Positions 29,390-34,173 of a DNA stretch of 34,173 bases are shown piece after piece. The notes under the pieces were generated by a model. That model did not search any database and was not told the DNA's origin. It saw only the letters and a program-made list of their open reading frames with translations. The first letter of the stretch is position 1. Every line of letters begins with the position of its first letter. This DNA comes from Dehalococcoidia bacterium (GTDB taxonomy: Bacteria > Chloroflexota > Dehalococcoidia > Tepidiformales > Tepidiformaceae). A program made the position numbers and the translations under genes. The stretch lies in the NCBI GenBank assembly GCA_020432105.1, contig JAGQGZ010000010.1:1-34173 (forward strand), written 5' to 3'.

Positions 29390-30328
29390 ATGGCCCGCAA
29401 GAAGGTCACCATCATCGGCGCCGGCATGACCGGCGGGGCGATGGCCGAACGTCTCATCGAACTCGACATCTGCGATGTTGTCCTCCAGGACGACCCGCAG
29501 TTCGCAGGCACCATGCACCACGGCAAGGCCCTGGACGAATCACAGGCAGCAGTCTGGCGAGGTTTCAGCACCCGCATCTCGGCCACCGATGGCTGGGACG
29601 ACACGGCCGATTCAGATGTGGTTATTTGCACCGCCGGCGCGCCGCGAAAACCGGGAATGAGCCGCGAAGAACTCCTTAACGGCAACGCCGAGATCGTCAG
29701 GGTGAAGATCGAAGCGGCAGCCAAAGTGAGTCCCAATGCCGTGCTGGTTGTTTTCAGCAATCCCATGGACGCCATGTGTCACGTGGCCATGAAGGCCAGT
29801 GGATTCCCGCGTGAGCGTGTCATCGGCCAGGGCGGCATGCTCGACAGCGCCCGGTACCGTTACTTTGTCGCCGACGCCGTTGGCGTTTCTCCGCTCGATG
29901 TTCACGGATATGTGATCGGCGGCCACACGGACACCACGATGGTGCCGGTTGTTTCCCAGACCCGCGTGGGCGGTGTTCCCCTCACCGACCTGCTTCCACA
30001 GGACCAGATCGATGCCCTTGTCGCCCGTTCGATGCGCGGTGGCGCCGAAATCGGAGAGCTCCTCAAAGTCGGCAGTGCCTATTACGCACCCTCGGCGGCA
30101 ACAATCGCGATGGTGAAGTCGGTGCTGCTCGACCAGCGCCGGCTCATGCCCTGCTCGGTGCTCCACCAGGGCGAGTACGGCATCAACGGCGTGTTCTCCG
30201 GCACGGTCTGTCAACTGGGCGAAGGGGGTATCCAACGGACCTTCGAGCTGCCGCTCAGCGATGACGAGAAGTCACGGGTGGTTGCGGCCGCAGAGGCCAC
30301 GAGAGCCCAGGTTGCACTCCTGAACTAG
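29390..30328 (+). CDS. mdh: Malate dehydrogenase (LDH-like, type 3)
   Basis: A 312-residue NAD-dependent malate dehydrogenase of the lactate-dehydrogenase-like group. The Rossmann start is VTIIGAGMTGGAMAERL, and the Asp in VVLQDD is at the NAD ribose position. The substrate loop is TAGAPRKPGMSREEL (the Arg residues bind the dicarboxylate), followed by VVFSNPMDAMCHVA and the catalytic His in VIGGHTDTTMVP. It interconverts malate and oxaloacetate in the TCA cycle. The ATG at 29390 has GGAGG five bases upstream, within a 15-bp hairpin arm. The stop TAG overlaps the argH stop (CTAG). Confidence 0.93.
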   Translation: MARKKVTIIGAGMTGGAMAERLIELDICDVVLQDDPQFAGTMHHGKALDESQAAVWRGFSTRISATDGWDDTADSDVVICTAGAPRKPGMSREELLNGNAEIVRVKIEAAAKVSPNAVLVVFSNPMDAMCHVAMKASGFPRERVIGQGGMLDSARYRYFVADAVGVSPLDVHGYVIGGHTDTTMVPVVSQTRVGGVPLTDLLPQDQIDALVARSMRGGAEIGELLKVGSAYYAPSAATIAMVKSVLLDQRRLMPCSVLHQGEYGINGVFSGTVCQLGEGGIQRTFELPLSDDEKSRVVAAAEATRAQVALLN

Positions 30329-31695
30329 AGGAGCGCACGAAGTTCCCGGCTGGCCTGCAGAACGCGTTGCGGCGCAGGCCCTCCGGGGATATCGCGTGCC
30401 GCCAGTGCCGAGTCAACGCTAACCGCCAGGACGTCCTCCTCGAAGAGGGCGCTCGCCGCCCGGTAGACGTCGATTGGCAGATCTGCGAGTTCGCAATTCC
30501 GGGCTTCCGCTTCCTGCACCAGGCCCCCGACGACGCCGTGCGCTTCGCGGAAGGGCATGCCCTTCAGAACCAGGTAGTCGGCAACATCCGTTGCGAGGCT
30601 GAATCCGCCCCCTGCCGCCTCCCTCATTCGCGGGAGGTTGAACTCGAGGGCCGGCAACATCGCGGCGAAGATGGCCACCGTGGGGAGGACGACGTCCGCT
30701 GCGTTCTTCACCGCGAGCTTGTCCTCTTGCAGGTCGCGATTGTAGGAGAGAGGGAGCCCCTTCAGTGTCGTCAGAATGCCGATGAGTTCTCCGAGTAGCC
30801 GTCCCGTACGTCCCCGTGCCAGCTCGGCGACGTCGGCGTTCTTCTTCTGGGGCATCATGCTCGACCCCGTCGCGAAGCCGTCCGGGAGCCGCAAGAACCC
30901 GAACTCCGCCGTCGACCAGACAATGATCTCTTCTGCGAGGCGCGAGAAATGCACCTGCGTGAGCGAGCAGGCAGCAAGGAACTCGGCGATGAAGTCCCGG
31001 TCAGAGACGGCGTCCAGGCTGTTCCGTGTGACGCCATCGAAGCCGAGCTCGCCAGAAACGAATTCACGATCCAGCGGATAGGGCGAGGCAGCCAGCGCGC
31101 CCGAGCCCAACGGCAGGACGTTCAACCGGCGACGGCAATCGGCGAACCGCTCCCGGTCGCGCCACAGCATCTCGCCGTAGGCCAACAGGTGATGTCCCAG
31201 CGTTACGGGCTGGGCTCGCTGGAGGTGTGTATAGCCCGGCATCGGATCCGATGCGTGGCGTTCGGCAAGGTCGCAGAGCACGCCGATCAGGTTTCCCAGG
31301 GCGGAACGGGCGTCGTCGCACAGCCCCCGCACCAGCATGCGGTTCATGAGTGCAACCTGGTCGTTGCGTGACCGCGCCGTGTGCAGCATTCCCGCGGCCG
31401 CCCCGATTCGCTCACGCAACGCTACTTCGATGTGGGTGTGAATATCCTCAAGCTCAGGCTTCCACGCGATTTCGCCGCGTTCGAATGCACCCCGGACATC
31501 TTCGAGCCCGGCGACGATTTGGTTCGCCGCATCGACCGGGATGATTCCCTGCCGGCCAAGCATCGTTGCATGGACAATTGAACCGGCAATGTCGAAGGGC
31601 CAGAGGTCGCGATCGGCGCCAGCCGTGTAGTCCTCCGTCAGGTTGTCCATGCCCGACGCGAATCGCCCGCCCCAGGTCCGCCCTTGTTCTGTCAC
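30325..31695 (-). CDS. argH: Argininosuccinate lyase
   Basis: A 456-residue enzyme that splits argininosuccinate into arginine and fumarate, the last step of arginine synthesis. The N-terminus TEQGRTWGGRFASGMDNLTE and the superfamily signature GSSMMPQKKNADVAELARGR are clear, as are the earlier conserved blocks EDIHTHIE and HTARSRNDQV. The start is GTG at 31695 with GGGAGG eight bases upstream; the open frame further upstream does not resemble ArgH. It stands alone, without other arg genes, and its stop overlaps that of malate dehydrogenase by four bases. Confidence 0.95.
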   Translation of the reverse strand: MTEQGRTWGGRFASGMDNLTEDYTAGADRDLWPFDIAGSIVHATMLGRQGIIPVDAANQIVAGLEDVRGAFERGEIAWKPELEDIHTHIEVALRERIGAAAGMLHTARSRNDQVALMNRMLVRGLCDDARSALGNLIGVLCDLAERHASDPMPGYTHLQRAQPVTLGHHLLAYGEMLWRDRERFADCRRRLNVLPLGSGALAASPYPLDREFVSGELGFDGVTRNSLDAVSDRDFIAEFLAACSLTQVHFSRLAEEIIVWSTAEFGFLRLPDGFATGSSMMPQKKNADVAELARGRTGRLLGELIGILTTLKGLPLSYNRDLQEDKLAVKNAADVVLPTVAIFAAMLPALEFNLPRMREAAGGGFSLATDVADYLVLKGMPFREAHGVVGGLVQEAEARNCELADLPIDVYRAASALFEEDVLAVSVDSALAARDIPGGPAPQRVLQASRELRALL

Positions 31696-31757
31696 GCCTC
31701 CGACCTCCCGGATGCCGATGGTGGCACGCCGCCTCTGTCCGGACAATCGAACGCCGG

Positions 31758-31763
31758 TATGCT
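31758..31763 (+). promoter_or_regulatory. -10 element of mazG (leaderless)
   Basis: TATGCT ends six bases before the GTG at 31770, with no Shine-Dalgarno. A 10-base palindrome TGTCCGGACA (31736-31745) overlaps the expected -35 position and lies between mazG and the divergent argH. Confidence 0.5.
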
Positions 31764-31769
31764 CTGGGT

Positions 31770-32795
31770 GTGGGAGACAACATCCAGCTCATCGACACAC
31801 CAGGAGCGGCTATCGATCCCCGCCGGCCTGCACTCCTTGCTTTTCCCTCCGGGCAGGAGCCGGGGGAGCGAGCCATTGCCGCCTTGCGCGAGGTCTACGC
31901 CGGGGACCATCCGGTCACACTGCTAACAAAGGACGGTCCGCTGCAGGCTACGGTGGCGACCATCAATAGTTCGCAGACCGTCGACGCTATCTACCTGCCG
32001 GCGGCGGAAGCTACCGAGAACCTGCGCACGCTCGAGGGGCTGGCCGCCATTGTCGCGCGGCTCAACGCCCCCGGTGGCTGCCCATGGGATGGCGAGCAGA
32101 CTCATGAGACCCTGCGCTCCTACCTGGTCGAGGAGACCTACGAGGCACTCCAGGCCATCGACGAGGGTGACCGTGCAGCACTCGTCGAAGAGCTCGGCGA
32201 CGTGCTGCTCCAGGTATTCATGCACGCCGAAGTGGCACGGCGAGAAGGCACGTTCACCATTGGCGACATCACCGGGTCCATCGGGAGCAAGCTCATCCGG
32301 CGCCATCCGCACGTATTTGGCGAGGTCGACGCAACGTCGGCAGACGAAGTGGCCCGGAACTGGGAACAGATCAAGAAGTCGGAAAAGCCCGGTGGCAGCA
32401 TTCTCGACGGCGTCCCCGCTGCGCTGCCCTCGCTTGCCGCGTCGCAATCGCTCCAGGGCAGGGCCCGTCGCGTGGGTTTTGATTGGCCGGACATTGAAGG
32501 GCCACTCGCGAAGCTCCAGGAGGAGCTCGGAGAATTCGCCCGGGCAGACAATACCGGGGATCGGGAGGAGGAGTTCGGCGACATTCTCTTCGTCATCGCC
32601 AACATCGCCGACCATCTCGGGATCGATGCGGAACAGGCCTTACGCCTCGCCAACAGGAAATTCCGCAGCCGCTTCGGGATCGTCGAACACCTGGCGGACG
32701 AGCGGGGCCTGGAAATGCGAGAGATGGGCTTGCCTGCGCTTGACGCGCTCTGGGAAGAGGCCAAGACCAGGCTCGCCCGTGCAAACGACGTCTAA
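31770..32795 (+). CDS. mazG: MazG nucleotide pyrophosphohydrolase with a methylase-tail remnant (YabN-like)
   Basis: A 341-residue protein with two MazG domains. The first (about residues 90-205) begins VARLNAPGGCPWDGEQTHET and has EETYEALQAIDEGD and EELGDVLLQVFMHAEVA. The second (about 240-300) has EELGEFARAD and EEFGDILFVIANIADHLG. These Glu/Asp sets bind Mg for hydrolysis of nucleoside triphosphates to monophosphates. The first 90 residues (LREVYAGDHPVTLLTKDG to VDAIYLP) resemble the end of the tetrapyrrole-methylase domain in YabN-type fusions, but the methylase body is absent. The GTG at 31770 follows a -10 by six bases, so the mRNA is probably leaderless. Confidence 0.9.
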   Translation: MGDNIQLIDTPGAAIDPRRPALLAFPSGQEPGERAIAALREVYAGDHPVTLLTKDGPLQATVATINSSQTVDAIYLPAAEATENLRTLEGLAAIVARLNAPGGCPWDGEQTHETLRSYLVEETYEALQAIDEGDRAALVEELGDVLLQVFMHAEVARREGTFTIGDITGSIGSKLIRRHPHVFGEVDATSADEVARNWEQIKKSEKPGGSILDGVPAALPSLAASQSLQGRARRVGFDWPDIEGPLAKLQEELGEFARADNTGDREEEFGDILFVIANIADHLGIDAEQALRLANRKFRSRFGIVEHLADERGLEMREMGLPALDALWEEAKTRLARANDV

Positions 32796-32797
32796 GG

Positions 32798-32826
32798 TTG
32801 TGGTGGCCCCCTGCGGTCGCTACGCT
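32798..32826 (+). promoter_or_regulatory. Promoter of the thioredoxin-family gene
   Basis: TTGTGG (32798-32803) and TACGCT (32821-32826) are separated by 17 bases. A start near 32833 gives a 25-base leader with AGGAG before the TTG at 32858. The promoter begins right after the mazG stop. Confidence 0.6.
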
Positions 32827-32857
32827 TGCGACATACTACAACTTTTAGGAGAAACTC

Positions 32858-33484
32858 TTGACCCAGGTATCCGAATCGCCCATCACTGTCGAGCGCTTCA
32901 AAACCGGCAAGACTTACCAGCAGTACATCGATAGCGGTATCCGCAATCGCGAACTGTTCGATCGCAACTTCACGGGCACGAAGGTGACTGAGGAGCAGGC
33001 CGCCAGGCTGAAGGCCATCGCCAACGGCCCGAAGGGCCCCATCACGCTCGCCGTCATCGGTGAGGATTGGTGCCCCGACGTGTACCGGGGCATGCCCGTA
33101 GCCGCCCGCATCGCCGAAGCAATGGGCATCGAAATGCGCGTATTCGAGCGTGACCAGAACAAGGACCTTATCCAGTCCTACCTGAAAAACGGCGAGTTTG
33201 AATCGATCCCGGTCTTCGTCTTCTTCGATAAGGACCACAAAGAGCTGGCACATTTCATCGAACGTCCGGTAGTGGCCAACGAGCAGATGCCTGATATGCG
33301 CGCGATTCTCGGCCCAACCCGACCCGAGGAAATCGCCAAGGAACTCGGCCGCGAACCGACCGAGGATGAAGTCAACGAGTTCCGCGCAAAGTCCCGCGAA
33401 AAGTACCTCGAATGGCAGCAGGGCGAGACCTGGGCCAGCTGGCGCGGCGCCACGATTGACGAAGTGATCGAACTACTCAGCTAA
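32858..33484 (+). CDS. Thioredoxin-family protein with a single active-site Cys (WCPDV)
   Basis: A 208-residue cytoplasmic protein with a thioredoxin fold. The active-site region is LAVIGEDWCPDVYRGMP: C72 is present but the second Cys of CxxC is Val75. The cis-Pro segment FESIPVFVFFDKD is intact. An N-terminal helical region (about 60 residues) and a charged helical C-terminus (EEIAKELGREPTEDEVNEF, then REKYLEWQQGETWASWRG) flank the fold. A monothiol site suggests mixed-disulfide or binding functions rather than ordinary disulfide reduction. The start is TTG at 32858 with AGGAG six bases upstream. It has its own promoter and a strong terminator, so it is a single-gene unit. Confidence 0.85.
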   Translation: MTQVSESPITVERFKTGKTYQQYIDSGIRNRELFDRNFTGTKVTEEQAARLKAIANGPKGPITLAVIGEDWCPDVYRGMPVAARIAEAMGIEMRVFERDQNKDLIQSYLKNGEFESIPVFVFFDKDHKELAHFIERPVVANEQMPDMRAILGPTRPEEIAKELGREPTEDEVNEFRAKSREKYLEWQQGETWASWRGATIDEVIELLS

Positions 33485-33510
33485 CCGGCATAGCTAACCA
33501 CAACGAATAG

Positions 33511-33538
33511 GGATGGATCCCGACGGGGTCCATCCTTT
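33511..33538 (+). terminator. Intrinsic terminator after the thioredoxin-family gene
   Basis: GGATGGATCCC (33511-33521) pairs with GGGGTCCATCC (33525-33535), giving 11 pairs with one U-G and a three-base loop. TTTCGTTATT follows. It lies 26 bases after the stop. Confidence 0.8.
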
Positions 33539-33541
33539 CGT

Positions 33542-33547
33542 TATTAT
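33542..33547 (+). promoter_or_regulatory. -10 element of the small membrane protein gene (leaderless)
   Basis: TATTAT, a near-consensus hexamer, ends six bases before the GTG at 33554, and there is no Shine-Dalgarno. It lies in the T-rich tail of the preceding terminator. Confidence 0.6.
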
Positions 33548-33553
33548 CCCTAC

Positions 33554-33913
33554 GTGGAGCGAGAGCCGGAGTCCGCCACAGCGTTTTCATGGCTTGCCAC
33601 CGCCACCATCATTCTTTCCTTACTCACCATCACCGGGGCCTATCTCACTCTGCTCCGGCTTGCCATCGACACGTCAAACGCGGGTGACCCCACAAACGAC
33701 GCCGACCGCGTGTACTTCGGGGTCCACGGGGCAATCCTGGCTCTCTCGCTCGTTCTTGGAGGTGTCCTTGGTTATGTCCAGGCCAGGCGCGCGTTTGCGA
33801 TTGCGGTCCTCTTTCTCGCGGTGATCCTGGTGACGATGTTCGCCGCCCAGTTGGTCACCTTCGAGCTTGCCTGTGCGGGCCACAACGACATCATTCGCCA
33901 CTGGCAGTGCTGA
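33554..33913 (+). CDS. Small membrane protein with three predicted helices
   Basis: A 119-residue hydrophobic protein, MEREPESATAFSWLATATII onward, with membrane helices at about residues 11-38, 54-76 and 80-103 and a short tail with two cysteines (FELACAGHNDIIRHWQC). I do not recognise the family. The start is GTG at 33554, six bases after TATTAT, so the mRNA is probably leaderless. The 3' end overlaps the opposite HAD gene by 23 bases. Confidence 0.65.
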   Translation: MEREPESATAFSWLATATIILSLLTITGAYLTLLRLAIDTSNAGDPTNDADRVYFGVHGAILALSLVLGGVLGYVQARRAFAIAVLFLAVILVTMFAAQLVTFELACAGHNDIIRHWQC

Positions 33914-34173
33914 GCCGCTCCACCACCACGTGGATTTCGGCCAGTTCGCCAATCACTGCCGCCGGACTCGCATCGCCCGGGTCCTCGGCCCGATACTCAT
34001 GGGTCAGGACCGCTCGCATTCCCACGGTCATCGGGCCGATCACATCTTCGCGCACGCGGTCGCCGACAAAGAGCGCCTCTCCCGCATCGACATCCAGCCG
34101 TTCGAGGGCTCGGCGATAGATATCGTGATGAGGCTTGCGGATCCCTTCATCACCGGAATAGACGCTCGAATCC
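33891..34173 (-). CDS. HAD-family hydrolase, C-terminal part
   Basis: The minus-strand frame runs from the right edge to a TGA at 33891-33893, showing the last 93 residues; the N-terminus with the nucleophilic Asp lies outside the window. Visible HAD motifs are the Lys of GIRKPHHDIYRRALERL (motif III) and the acidic ALFVGDRVREDVIGP (motif IV), followed by GMRAVLTHEYR. This is typical of small phosphatases such as phosphoglycolate-phosphatase-like or YjjG-like proteins. The substrate cannot be inferred. It overlaps the small membrane protein gene tail-to-tail. Confidence 0.85.
   Translation of the reverse strand, partial: DSSVYSGDEGIRKPHHDIYRRALERLDVDAGEALFVGDRVREDVIGPMTVGMRAVLTHEYRAEDPGDASPAAVIGELAEIHVVVERLSTASGE

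Noticed and set aside
1-34173. CRISPR arrays, insertion sequences, prophage or attachment sites
   Set aside because: I saw no regularly spaced repeats, transposase or integrase motifs, or target-site duplications; both tRNA genes are intact and have no adjacent integrase.

Overview
The window is a densely packed, GC-rich bacterial chromosome segment with 41 protein genes plus one putative leader peptide, two tRNA genes with encoded CCA ends, and very short intergenic gaps. I see no phage genes, insertion sequences, plasmid functions or CRISPR array. The protein repertoire (DUF3179 lipoprotein, CaiB/BaiF CoA transferase, a coaD-linked coiled-coil protein, YabN-like MazG, CcdA with an exported thioredoxin) and the frequent TTG/GTG starts fit a free-living, non-model bacterium. 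My best guess is Chloroflexota, possibly Dehalococcoidia-like, but this rests on the look of the proteins and is not proven.

Layout. 1-4014: a partial unknown gene, tRNA-Ala(GGC), then a leftward tRNA-Ser(GCT)-miaB-DUF1295-enoyl-CoA-hydratase-like run. 4097-8015: an NrtR-like Nudix/winged-helix protein with a damaged Nudix box, then a PadR regulator fused by overlap to modABC (molybdate import), with an inverted repeat set exactly between -35 and -10. 8012-11266: a methyltransferase with an IsdG-like monooxygenase, a family III CoA transferase and a DUF368 (PopT-like) membrane protein. 11276-15444: a redox/regulatory block with a DUF3179 lipoprotein, a glutaredoxin-like protein, a Crp/Fnr regulator, an exported thioredoxin, CcdA and a 36-residue zinc-ribbon protein. 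15447-22826: a D-threonine-aldolase-like enzyme, ClpP, and a leftward greA-lysS-nudix-serS group, followed by a non-catalytic GH18-like envelope protein. 22827-27500: rsmD-coaD-coiled coil, a small basic protein, and leuS with a long leader. 27501-34173: an unknown gene, acyl-CoA dehydrogenase and malate dehydrogenase, argH, mazG, an atypical thioredoxin, a small membrane protein and the end of a HAD hydrolase.

The most interesting material is regulatory. (1) The leuS leader can encode a 21-residue peptide with Leu-Glu-Leu-Ala-Leu directly before a strong terminator whose loop holds the peptide's stop codon, which suggests attenuation by leucine supply. (2) A perfect 15-bp inverted repeat covers the ribosome-binding site of malate dehydrogenase. 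(3) A GTGA-N6-TCAC site lies at exactly -41.5 from the inferred leaderless start of the DUF3179 gene and beside the Crp/Fnr operon. (4) At least seven genes have a TANNNT hexamer 6-7 bases before the start codon and no Shine-Dalgarno, so many mRNAs here are probably leaderless. (5) Six of eight convergent gene pairs overlap by exactly four bases, sharing complementary stop codons. (6) Further perfect palindromes sit at the ccdA/thioredoxin and clpP/aldolase divergent promoters and inside the 85-residue gene.
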